DNA of 64,000 bases from Lingula anatina (lineage: Eukaryota > Brachiopoda > Lingulata > Lingulida > Lingulidae), in NCBI RefSeq assembly GCF_001039355.2, contig NW_019774847.1, forward strand, positions 301,607 to 365,606, given 5' to 3'. A program made the position numbers and the translations under genes. This document shows positions 1 through 10,661 of the stretch, piece after piece. Under the pieces are notes generated by a model, which saw only the letters and a list, made by a program, of their open reading frames with translations, made no database searches and was not told the DNA's origin. Numbering within the stretch: the first letter of the stretch is position 1; each line of letters opens with the position of its first letter.

Positions 1-160
1 ATAAAATGACTCTTTGCATAAGATATACCAAAGTTACCAAAAGAATATTTCCAGTACAAATATTTAATCTGAAACTGAAATTAATATTTTAAATTCCAAC
101 ATTAACAATGTGATGATTAATAAAACAATTTCAGAACAAAAAGACCATTAAACTAATTAC

Positions 161-363
161 AGTTTTGTCATCTCTTTTTGGTGATCTTGGAGTTTCTCTT
201 TCTCTCTCGCTAAAAGACAGAAATCCACCTCTTCCTGAACTATTCCTGCTTCTGCTTGGCCGACTGATGGTACCCATACTGCTTCCAAGTTTGCGGTAAA
301 AATCCTCAAAGGCATGCAGATACCTAAAACCACAAAGTATTGGTTAACAAAGGGGTTACTCTT

Positions 364-416
<53 letters not shown>

Positions 417-3400
417 TGAATTTAATTTGGTGACATACATGTATCTACCAAATATGAATAGTGTTTTCATTGTGAAACTTATTTTGACATTTAAGTAAAC
501 CAAAGGGAAATCAAGACTGTTGTTAAATTCGTGTTAATATGCTCCAACATACCTTTTATATGCTTGCTGTATCTGAGAAGAAGCACTGTTACTTGGAGGA
601 AGGCCCATCTTGGAGTAAATCAGTCTCCATTTCAACTGACTGGTCACCTTGTTGTAGCCACCATAATTCTGTACAACCTTAAACAGCTTGTACAAGCTCA
701 AGTCCTTGCTACCAAGACATGGGGCTTTGTTGATAGGAGTGCCTGTTAATAATGTAAAAGTGGCATAACTTATTACCTGATTACTCTTCTACCAACATGC
801 TAAATGAAAAGCAGTAAAACTTAAGGATATAACTTAGTTATTTTCAAAGTTATGTCACTCATATAGCATATAAAATCTCACCTCTATCATCCATAAATTT
901 GTATAACTGTGCCACAAATCTGTCCTTTTCTTCACTAGGTTCATCATCAGAAGACTGAAAACATCCAAAATTCAATTTCACCTTAAATTGGTAGAATGTA
1001 ACAAATAGCTTAAACAATTTAAGCACTTACATTTATTACAGTTGTCAGCTTTGTTCAGCTATGAATTTCTAAATTAAAAGCAATGATGTTAAAGGCTCTT
1101 CGAGAACAAAAGACCATTAATTGCTGTATAGAGCATTATAAGTATAATTTCAAGTATAATTCTTATCTGGCAATATAATGATTTTATGCCCATAGACTGC
1201 ATTTAAACCACATTTACCTCTTCAGAACTCTCTTCAGACTCACTGTCGGACCCCACCAAAGCATCCTTATCCCAGCTCTGGGGCAGCTCTCTTTTGTCCA
1301 AATATAACTGGGCTTTTTCCAGGGCAACCTTCAGGGACTTGTCCTCATTCTTTGTGACCAGTGAACTTGTGAAATCCTTTGCATCCTTCTTTGTGACAGC
1401 AGAACTGTATCAAAATGAGCCAATACAAAGATGAATTATATTGCAATAAAAGAGAAGGTAAAAACCTAAAGACTATAACCCATAACAATAAAAGGAATAT
1501 AAGATTAACTTTACAAACGGTTCTTTCAAATTGTTTCTCTTCAGGAAATGAAACTATCATATTCAAAGTACAAATATAAGAGGCACATTCAAACTTTGTA
1601 AAAATACAAATAATACAGGTGATACACCTGCATGGCAAACAAAATATAATGTAATTTAGTTTTTGTACTGATAAATGGCCCCAACTTTAAACAAATCAAT
1701 TTTCTTGCCTAAAAAACACACTTACAATTTATTATCTTTGAAAGATCGGACCAAAATCTGTGTTCTTCCTTTGAGTTCTGTGTTGTGTGCCCCTGGCTTA
1801 ACCACTAAGGCTGGAAACCAGGATGGCTTCTTCTTGTCTCCCGACTCAATACACACCACCTTGCCAACCCAGTCATCAGACTTGGGCTTTGTGGCTGGAC
1901 GCTTGCTGGGACTCTCCTCTTCACTTTCACTCTCAGTTTCATCACTAGAATATAAACAGTGATGCAGAATATAATGCAGATAACTTAAGATAACATTTTA
2001 GAGTAAAGACACCTTGTTTCAACTTTGATCTAATGTTGTTCAAGTATATACATTTGCATAGTTTTATTCAATAAGATATAAAGTATGAATTTTGTTCTGG
2101 TGTAATACCTAGAAAATTTGATCAAATTTCCCTTTATGCAAAGTACTCACCCCTTTTGTGACCTGCCTTTTCTGTTTTTCTTGGAATTCATAACAGGAGT
2201 GCCAAAATGCTCTGGGTGGGTAAGGGGAAGCTGGTCTAAAGTCTACAACAAAACACTTTCATATGGAGAACAATCCCACGTACAAGTTAAATATTGCAAT
2301 CTCCATTAATATTTCAATAACAACCACTTCAAATAATATTTTGCGTTCATAAAAATTTAAAGGTACATACGAACCGAGCATCGGTGGAGCATGGATGTCC
2401 AGTAACGCATGTAAACCACTTCTACTAGTTTCTTATACAACTCAAATAAATTTGACATGCCAAGGGATAAACTGAATAGATCACTCAATCAGCTATAAAA
2501 GAGTTTTAGATTGCTCCTTTTCTTTTAATTTTTGGTCGGAAATTTAACCTACTTTTGTGACCTACTTTTCTGCCCCATTGACATACAGCATAGAATGCTA
2601 GCAGAAAAATCCGTTCAAACATCGTTTTCGGGTAAAATTAAATAATGCCTTTTGGTAATTCTCTTAGTTATACTACTTGAAACTATATGCTGGCATTTCG
2701 TCATTTTTTGTGGCAAAAAAATTGACTTTGTATGCATTTTTAACATATACCAAAAATGATAAAACTATTTTTTTAAAAAAAAGAACTGTAATAATTTAAA
2801 ACTTGAAATCTTAAGCAAAACTTACTTCACTTTCAATAAAGTGCTTCTCTCCCTTCAAACACAACTGAGTTCTCCTCAGGGTAGCTTGGTCTCCATCATC
2901 AAACACTAATATGAGAGAAAAAAAACTCACTGTTAAAAAAATGAAAACATGACCTTGTAACTCAAATGTGCATATCTTCATAGACTTAAATGAATTTGGA
3001 ACACAATTATGCTAATCTCTCCATGAATATTTTCAATGCAACAAACATCACTTTCCTACTAATACTGTTTTCACATCTAATTTTATGTCATAAAAACAAC
3101 TTACCAACATGGTATGTACTAGAATCTTTCATGGAAAGTATGGTCCCTTCAACATGTTGCTCACTATCTGGTTGCTTGACTTCAACTGCTGCTCCAACCT
3201 AGTAACATTACCATCAGTGTTAGAAATTAAGACTGGACCATCTGCCCAGGGTCGACAACTTTCAGAAAGGGACGAGAAGTTTTCCCATCCAGCAGACGTT
3301 CGGTCCAGCTACTTTTTAAGATGGCTGGACCTTTAGTCCAGCAACTAATTTTCCTAAGCGGCAAACACTGATTACTAAATATACTTATAAGCTACCCTTA

Positions 3401-5638
3401 ACTCCAAACCAATGAAGTTAGGTCAAGAACATTAACAAACGACGTTGTAAAAATATATGAATATCAATGATAAAAAGCTGAATGAACTATTACTGTCAAA
3501 ATGAAACAATCTGCAAAATGTTCATGCTTAATGTTTCTGATATTGAATATATCTTGCAGAATTCACAGATTTTTTTTTCATTCTGCAGTTGGGCATTGGT
3601 ACTGTGTAAGATATGCTGGCATAAACAGTTTGTATATAAGTGATAAAGAAGAGCAAGTAAATATACCTCAAAGATGTATCTGAACAAGTGAGCATGCAAA
3701 TGTCTATTCAACAATCTACATATCACAATGTCCTATCATTCTTACAAATAAGGAAAATGTTTTCACCTTCAGTGGTCCTTTTACAGCATCATCAGAGACA
3801 AACATCAAAGCACTGCTATCTTTTACTGAAATCTATAAAAAACATGCACACATTGAGCAGATGGCAGCATATATCTAATAACCTTTCACATCTCTCTTTC
3901 TCTCTCTGGTGCCCACACACCACACATAACAAACTGACTGAACAAGTTCATTTCTTTATGGCAAAGGAGAAAAATCAGGTGTAGAGGGAACTGACTTGGT
4001 AACATTAGACAAAGATCTGTTATTCATTGCAATATGCTCCAGAACAAATGTAAAATAAAAATAAAAAAGTAAAATGTGACGTACATCAGTTGACCTGTGA
4101 TAAAAGACATGGAATGTTGAGATACTTTTCTTACGTTACTACTCTTTTATTTTTGGACCCTTAAAATGAACTACCATTCCAAAATCATTATTTCAATTCA
4201 GCAAGATTTAAAACCTATTACACTTACTTTGCATTTCACACATCTTGTCACCTTGTTAATTTTAGCTTCACAATATGCTCCTCTGTACTTCGCACTCACT
4301 TCTGTTCCTACAGGTAAATAAGGAGGTTCCGAGGCAGCCTACGAGAAAAGATTTTGGTAAATTATTTAAAAATGACATAAAATCAACACTTTTACTAATG
4401 GATTTATGAAAAGCATATAACAACAAAAGAAATATATTTCACACCTATATCAGCACTTCATGGCAAAAAGGCTGTGGACAACATGGATGCCAGTTTGTCC
4501 GAGTATGGAGCAGAATAAGTCCTCACATTACACTGAGATAGATTAGCCAAGAGTCCTGGAATCTGTAGAACTGTCCTGCATTGGCATCTGCAGAGCCAGT
4601 ATTTCAATGGAAACCATTTAACACAGCCTACAACAAGACTTCTGTCACTGTGTACAAATCTGCAAGGTTTGGTTAATAAGAGTGAAACATTATCTGCTGA
4701 GAATGCCACCTTAGGAATCAATACAAAAGTAAAACACAATGTGATGAATGCATAGTGTAGTGCAAAAGACTATAATTCAACAGAACTTCAGGAAAAAACA
4801 GAAAAAACTTAGATTCTATTGTTTTTTTATGCATACTTGCACTGAACTCATTTGTCTGCCATTATTTCCAACTCAAATCTCCTTCTGCAAAATCTCACTA
4901 AATTTCCTCGTAAGTAAAGCGACTGTGGGCTATCTCATATGATTTCCATTGAGGAGCAGGCATAATTACATCAGAACCTCTCCAATGACATTAAAGTACT
5001 TGGGAAGTCCAGCTCTTTCACACCTGCACAACTTTATTTTTATGAAGAGCCTGGCTGTGAACCAGTAATGATCAGTAACAGGCTATTGAACTAAGAAAAC
5101 CAAAGAGGATGATTATAAAGATGATAATCTACTTTTTGAGCTCAGCCTTTCCCTTCTTTAAACTCAACAGCTGACAATACCAGCCAAACCAATGGCAATG
5201 TAAAGCTGACATTATTTATAAAAGGTATTCTTTCAACATCCTGGATATCTATTTAATCTGTAAGTTAAATAGAGAAAATGACTTTAAACTTTACAATCAT
5301 TAATCGTTTAATAACAAAAATGGCAGACTGGTTCAGGTAGGTGAAGGGCATTGTTACCTGAATTTGTTATTTACGTGGCTGCCCGAAGTAAACAAGCCAC
5401 AATATCTTCGTTAAAAACGACTTCAGCATTTTAAAGAAAGGCGTTTTCACTTAGTATTCTAAGGAATACCATGACATCGGTGCTACGTATGTGCAAAAAC
5501 TAACATTTTTAACAACGGTTGACAGTTACCATTCACTCGGCACCCATAGTAAGTTTAACACTCATCGGCGAGCGCCATTGAATGAACACCGGAGAACTCA
5601 TTCGTTTACAATAATGACATAAAAACAGTACTGACCAT
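161..5638 (-). CDS. ARID4: ARID4A/B-like chromatin protein, N-terminal half (haplotype 1, runs off left edge)
   Basis: Eleven exons, in transcription order: 5636-5638 (ATG only), 4228-4338, 3767-3832, 3105-3198, 2826-2905, 2151-2242, 1726-1944, 1218-1404, 882-954, 553-742, 161-323. All phases join into 426 codons. The first domain is a Tudor-type one ([17 protein letters not shown], then VFDDGD). It is followed by the RBB1NT/PWWP-like region ([14 protein letters not shown]), an acidic linker ([14 protein letters not shown]) and an ARID DNA-binding domain ([20 protein letters not shown] to [13 protein letters not shown]). This order is that of ARID4A/B (RBP1/BRCAA1), subunits of the SIN3-HDAC corepressor that bind RB. 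The chromo-barrel and C-terminal half would lie beyond base 1. The start codon is the last three bases of exon 1; exon 2 opens directly with AASEPPYL, matching the family N-terminus. I am confident of the family; A versus B cannot be decided and a single invertebrate ARID4 is likely. Confidence 0.93.
364..415. repeat. Poly-T tract in ARID4 intron
   Basis: About 51 T residues. The other haplotype has a short (TTTG)n instead (10814-10846). Confidence 0.9.
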
Positions 5639-5859
5639 AGTGCGGAGAGGTTGTCGGATTCTCTCGTGAACTCTGCACTCTGTCCTCACGCCAAAAACTG
5701 GCTCATGGATTTAAAACGGTTCTCGATCGTAATTTTTCTGGTATGGTAAACACCTTCTGACTTTAGGATGAACAACAACCTGTGTTGGGGGTCCCCACAG
5801 CTGATTGGACGAAAGTCACGTGGATCACCAAATTTTCCCAACATTCTCTTCGAAGGAAA
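5639..5859. promoter_or_regulatory. Bidirectional promoter, ARID4 / unknown plus-strand gene (copy 1)
   Basis: The interval lies between the ARID4 start codon (minus) and the candidate first exon of the plus-strand gene. It holds an inverted CCAAT box (ATTGG, 5804-5808) and a CACGTG E-box (5817-5822). Just downstream are an ETS-type CCGGAAGTG (from 5881) and a YY1-like AAATGGTGGAC. There is no TATA box. All motifs are unchanged in the second copy at 15683-15903. TATA-less, CCAAT/ETS/E-box head-to-head promoters are typical of housekeeping gene pairs; use in this animal is inferred. Confidence 0.55.
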
Positions 5860-5918
5860 ATGGTGGACGAAAAAAAAATGCCGGAAGTGACCAAAAGCAA
5901 AACTAATAAGAGGATGAC
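5860..5918 (+). CDS. Candidate first coding exon of the plus-strand unknown gene (copy 1)
   Basis: ATG at 5860 opens 19 codons rich in Lys and Thr (MVDEKKMPEVTKSKTNKRMT) and ends at AC with a good donor, GTAAAG. Copy 2 (15904-15962) keeps the frame and donor with one Ser-to-Thr change. It leaves phase 2 while the next firm exon (9009) needs phase 0, so at least one exon between them is unplaced. The same bases form YY1- and ETS-like promoter motifs, so this may instead be the transcription start region. Confidence 0.33.
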
Positions 5919-7229
5919 GTAAAGAAAGAAGTGAATGTTAGGTGATAGAAATAATTGTACATTTTTAATTTCTTTGATCACACGTATATGTGCCATGTGT
6001 TTTATTTGCCAAATACATTGGTCATAAGATAAATTAAACGTCTGCTGCCGAACTCAAATAGAGTCAAAAGACAAAAATGAAGGAGATTAAACGAAAGCTC
6101 CCTAATAAGTCAGAGTTATTGCAGAGTGGAAACGAAAATGTTTATAAGGGCGATAACCGGGTTGCAGTTCATCATCTTGGAGACACTGATAAGCTCATGA
6201 ATATTTATGAGCTTATTTACTATTATATACCCTCGTTTTAACTTGACCTTGTTGAAATGTGTTTGGGTCAATTTGTTGAAAACCATTTTTACATTAAAAA
6301 AAAATCTATTCACTTCAACCATACTGAGATTCTAAATGTAGTTTTAAAAGTTCCAAACAGATGCTTATTGCGATTTCAACTATTTTTTTTAATTTAAACA
6401 GTTTTTATATTATTATTTTATGTTACATAGTTGTTACATATACATGTACACGTAGTAGGCAGTGATATTCCATTTCCACTATATAAAAAAAAACTCAAAC
6501 AAGTTGACATTAAAAAGATGATACACGGGGTTGTATATACACAGTAATTTTTACCATTAAAGGGATAACAACTCTTCATTAAGGTGGGAAGTGCCATAAA
6601 ACGGTTTTCCACAGATAAATGACAATTAGGGAGGTCAGGTCACGCCGCATACACGGCGGAAATCGGGAAAAAATCTAACCTTGCTGTGTGTTTTCCATCA
6701 TAACTTCCAAGTTTTGGGTCCTATGGTAAATATAAAAACATATTTAGAAAGTACATTCAGTGGTCTTTTTTGCAATATCTGTAACAATGTATGATCTCTG
6801 CGCTGAAAACCTCCAGCCACGAAAATACCGCGAGAAATCGGCGGTGATTTCACTCCCTCGTTTGGTTCCCGCCATTTACGCATCTTGTTCAACCTGCGCG
6901 TTTCGCGGCATATTTCTAAAAGCTTCGTACGGCGTCCCGGGTGATATTTTCATGGATTTGACCACATATTCGTGCAGAGGATGAATCAACCTTTCGAGTG
7001 AAGGGTTACAGAAGGTTAGAAAACCGAAAAAAAGCATCCACAGCTTGCTTTTTAAGTTTTTAATCGCATTTTAGAGTTAGAATAACGAAGTTTGAAAAGT
7101 TCTGTAACCCCTACCTAGATATTTTAACTAATTCTCTTTTTAAATGAGTTGTTTATTTGTCATTATTTGCTAAGACGTAGCCGGAACAGCCTTTAGAAAA
7201 TTTGTGCTTTTGATCCTACCGCAGGTAAA

Positions 7230-7890
7230 ATGGAGGACGCGTCAAGCTGTTCTGCTGATGAAAGGGCTCATGTACTTTCAGCACCCAAAGAGGCTCGAGA
7301 TACCAGAGTATCCAACCGGAAAATCTATGAATTGTTCACAAAACACAAGGATATTAATAGAACGACTGCAATTAACGAATATAGGGTTAATTTTATACCT
7401 GATAACAGTGAAGAGGTACATGATTTAGCCGGGGGCGTCTCGATAGTCCGAAGGTTCATTGGTCCGAAAAGTGGTAACATTTTCATCGATTTTTTGATCA
7501 AAGGTTCATTGGTCCGAAAGTTCTATAGTGAAAATTCGGACCAATGAATCTTCGGACCAATGAACCTTCGGACTATCGAGACGCCCCCATTGCTACGGCC
7601 CCGATTTAGCCATTTACAGGAAACTGAAATTGGTCCATGATTCTGCATTGTTACTGAGAGGTAAAAAAAGAGAGACTTACTTGGATAAGGACTTTTTTCA
7701 TCCAAGAACTAGAGAACAGTACATAACTGAAGAAATAAAGTATACTCCCAGGAAGAAAAAATTAAGAAAAGAGCTTCACACAGTCAAAAAACAAAATACA
7801 AGTTTGAAAAGAAAGTATGAAGCAAGTGTAAGTGAAATTGAAAGGCTTGATAATGAGAATGAAAACTTATTTTCATATATTGAGCACTAA
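7230..7890 (+). pseudogene. Transposon-borne ORF of 159 codons broken by a MITE
   Basis: ATG at 7230 (MEDASSCSADER) reads 67 codons to 7430, where a 172-bp element plus its duplicated target (181 bases in all, a +1 shift) breaks the frame. Reading resumes at 7612 in register for 92 codons to TAA at 7888-7890. The distal part is basic and heptad-like (KKKLRKELHTVKKQN, SEIERLDNENENL), so a C-terminal coiled coil is likely. No DDE, THAP or zinc-finger motif is visible. It could be a truncated transposase N-terminus or a captured host exon. The intact-frame junction argues that the ORF was coding before the insertion. Confidence 0.6.
7431..7602 (+). mobile_element. 172-bp palindromic MITE with 9-bp target duplication
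   Basis: Near-perfect hairpin: the left arm GGGGGCGTCTCGATAGTCC is repeated inverted at about 7569-7587, with an inner doublet of AAGGTTCATTGGTCCGAA and its inverted partners. GATTTAGCC stands at 7422-7430 and again at 7603-7611. The 9-bp duplication is the size expected for Mutator-like elements; superfamily placement is inferred from that alone. Confidence 0.8.
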
Positions 7891-7964
7891 AAGAGTGTCT
7901 TCCATTTATATTCAGTTGAAAATTAATGCACGCCATCCTGTATGCTATTGCTGTTGTAGCATTG

Positions 7965-8299
7965 GTTGCCAAGGCAACAGTGCCAATGTATTTTTCTATT
8001 ATTCATCTTTATTTCATATGACCAAAAGATTCTTCCATTTCTTATTCAGTTGAAAAATTCATGATAATGTGTAAAATGTAGTTCAAACTGTTACCATAGC
8101 AACAGCTATCATAATGACGGTTTCCATAGCAACAGATACATAAGAGGCCATAATTATTGTTTCCAGTGATGACACATTTTATTTAGCATCTTTTTTATCC
8201 AAAAGTAGCCTTTGGACAGTGGTTTTGAAGCATCACAGTTGAAAAATCGAAAAAAAGTGTTGATGTTTATCGACATTTAGCAACGGTTGCCATGGAAAT
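7965..8299. promoter_or_regulatory. Four X-box (RFX-type) palindromes in the transposon
   Basis: GTTGCCAAGGCAAC (7965-7978), GTTACCATAGCAAC (8090-8103), GTTTCCATAGCAAC (8120-8133) and GTTGCCATGGAAAT (8286-8299) match the RFX X-box half-sites with a 2-base spacer; the last is imperfect. Binding is not shown, only the motif match. Confidence 0.5.
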
Positions 8300-9008
8300 C
8301 ATGAATAAATTCCACAAAATTATATATTGGCAGATTCCTCTTGGCATAGTGTGACTGTTTTCAAAATTTCAAATCGATATTTTACTCCGTTCAAAAGTTA
8401 TGCCAATTTTGTTTAATTGATTTGGCAATTGGGTGACACTTAAAATTGGCTTCCACTGTTACATGGGCTTGCATGCAAGACTTTTTCAAAATTTTGTGGC
8501 CAACTTGCATTCTTATAAATTTAATAACTTTTGATTGGCTTGCTCGATTTTCAAAAAATAAAAAGTTTTGGAAAGCTCTTGAATTGATCTATCAGAAAAC
8601 ACCGATTTGACCGAAATCAATGTGAGTTACAAAAGTGATCTGACCTCCCTATTCTAATGGTTTATGAAAAAGTGTGTTTTTAAAAATAATTTCTTAAGAG
8701 ATTTACGATGGGGTAGCTATGTATGAAGATCCATGTGGTCCAATGGCAAGCACAGATTTCAAAATAATTGCAATAACCTCCATTTTGGTTGTAAAATGGA
8801 ATTTATTATATTTCTGTGTATTTTTTACAATGTGTGTATTGTGGAATTTTAAATATCATTTAAAGATTTAATTGTTATCCCTTTTAACAGTGGGGGGGGG
8901 GGGAGTAGTGGTATAGTGCAATGTGAAAATAGTTTACTGGTAAATATCATGTATTTTATTATTGTTGTTAATTTTTATTTAACTTTGCTTATTTTTTTAT
9001 TTCTTTAG

Positions 9009-10643
9009 AATGAAGTTAGTACATCAGACAGGAGACACAAGCCTGAGGGACTTCAGATTTCCAACATAATGTCAGGACAGTCTAATAAACCTGTAATAAA
9101 TGTGAGTTCAGTTGTATTGACACCATGGCATTTTTTCTGGAAATGTATTTTATTCTTGGCATTGGACAGTTAGATATTATAGAAAGAGCCCATATCACCT
9201 TAGTAATTTGGTCAAGGCCAGGGTTTCAGTCATACATGAATCACCACCATAAGATCACATTTAGAATGTCATCACAATTATCAATAACCATCACTTGTGT
9301 TTACTTTGGTGTTTAATAATGCTGAGGTTATAACTACAGTATATCTGCAATAGAAATATTTTAGCATATGTGTAGAATTCAAAGCAGATTATTGTAACAA
9401 ACACATTGCAAAAAGTCTGTAAAAATATTTCAGTTGAAGCCTCACATAAGGTGATACATAAAAAAATGATGAATATTATTTCAGGAATGTGAACAGTTTC
9501 AGGCTTGAGCAGCAAATCCGTAATTTTAAAACAGATGTACTTTCTTTTAGAAGCAGCTCAAAGCTGTAGATACTGTGAAGGATTCGCTGGTAGCAGTCAT
9601 GAGGAATAGTGAGAATGAAGAATTTGTAAAGAAGTGTATGGGGATCCTAGGGGTAATATGTAATAAGAGGGTATATCTATACAAACAAGATAAAATTATT
9701 TTGATTTATTCTATACATTTGGTCATCAGTCCACGTGATAATACTGCCTGTAAACAACGTCGTACACGTATGTGTCCATTTGGCTGAATATGGTAGTTAC
9801 ACAGTCATTTCAGTGGCCGAAAAATTAGCAAACTTTTAGTTAACATTTTTTTTATATTGAAGTGCTGGGCAAAGGCAAAGAACAAAATTGATTGTTATTT
9901 TCTGTTTTATTTATTCCAGATTATAAATTGAGATTTCATGAACTTTTTCAATGAAACTGTTTATATTTTGAAGATCTTTTATAAGACATTATAACAAACA
10001 GCAATATGTTTATAAATATTTTATATGTTTGTATGTAACAATTTATTTGGCATATTACAGATTGACTCTGTTGCTGAGATGGACCAGGCACTTACAAGGA
10101 AACTCCAAAGTCTAGCTGAGGAAAGACTAAACTTGCAGTGGCCAGGTAAGATGAGAACATATGGGTATTAAACCAAATTTGCAGATGGTATATGTACAGC
10201 TGACAAATGTACAGACAACCTATCTCAGATACACTGAGATACTGCTTCTGTAGTCACACCATACACCTTACAGCTTTTAGTAGGAGGAACAGACATTTAA
10301 GCTGTTTAAGCTGACAACAATCTAGTAAGACTCCCCAGAGGGATAGATTGATCTAAATATCTTTGGGAATGGTTTCTTACAGACAGGCAATGGCAATATG
10401 TACCAACATCAATGTACCGGTTACATATATGAAACAGAGAAATGAAAAGTTATGGAATTTATGTTTTAAATATCAGGAGATGTGTTCCTTATAAATAACA
10501 CTACCTTGTAACATGCTGTTGTAGCAACTGGTTTAATCACAAACGTATTAACTTCAAGATCTAATAACACATGAAACATATGATGGTTTTTATATCTTTA
10601 AATTATTTTACTTTCAGTGTCAAGTGCTACAAGCCATCACTAG
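9009..10643 (+). CDS. Unrecognised small protein gene, C-terminal four exons (copy 1)
   Basis: Four exons fit canonical AG/GT sites: 9009-9101 (31 codons), 9551-9652 (34 codons), 10061-10145 and 10618-10643, ending in TAG at 10641-10643. Only one frame is open through the first exon and all phases join. The product is about 102 residues so far: a polar segment (NEVSTSDRRHKPEGLQ), then likely helices (VKDSLVAVMRNSENEEFVKK and MDQALTRKLQSLAEERLNLQ) and a short tail. The second haplotype has identical exon lengths with all differences outside the coding bases, which suggests constraint. I do not recognise the family; a small coiled-coil subunit of a larger complex is only a guess. The 5' end is open (see 5860). 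The gene is divergent from ARID4, and its intron upstream of 9009 holds the nested transposons. Confidence 0.7.
10266..10367 (-). repeat. Dispersed repeat, same family as 25524-25718
   Basis: Read on the minus strand, this aligns with the first half of 25524-25718 (shared words GGGGAGTC, CTAGATT, GCTTAAATGTC, CTACTA, GCTGTAAGG). It lies in the last intron of the unknown gene. Confidence 0.5.
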
Positions 10644-10660
10644 AAATTATGTGACACGTG

Positions 10661-10661
10661 N
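10661..10661. other. Single-N contig join
   Basis: One N separates two contigs that both contain the ARID4/unknown-gene locus. The right contig starts inside the ARID4 exon that lies at 161-323 in the left contig. Confidence 0.85.

Larger units (their letters stand above)
6629..8649 (+). mobile_element. 2.0-kb DNA transposon with GGGAGGTCAG inverted termini, haplotype-specific
   Basis: The left end GGGAGGTCAGGTCAC and the right end GTGATCTGACCTCCC are inverted with one mismatch. They are flanked by TA on each side (6627-6628 and 8650-8651), as for Tc1/mariner-type insertion. The equivalent site in the second haplotype (about 16690) lacks it completely. The left flank has lost about seven bases relative to that empty site. 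It carries one disrupted reading frame (7230-7890) that I do not recognise as a transposase, and four RFX-like X-box palindromes. It is probably a non-autonomous or internally deleted member. Confidence 0.8.
6557..8887 (+). mobile_element. MITE with TTAA-AGGGATAAC termini, split by a 2-kb transposon (copy 1)
   Basis: Left end TTAAAGGGATAACAACTCTT and right end (read inward) TTAAAAGGGATAACAATT form inverted repeats. Without the insertion at 6629-8649 the unit is about 310 bp, like 16619-16935. A third member lies at 20223-20568. TTAA at both outer edges would suit a piggyBac-type target duplication, though the inner bases do not follow the usual piggyBac CCY start, so the superfamily is left open. 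Confidence 0.7.
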
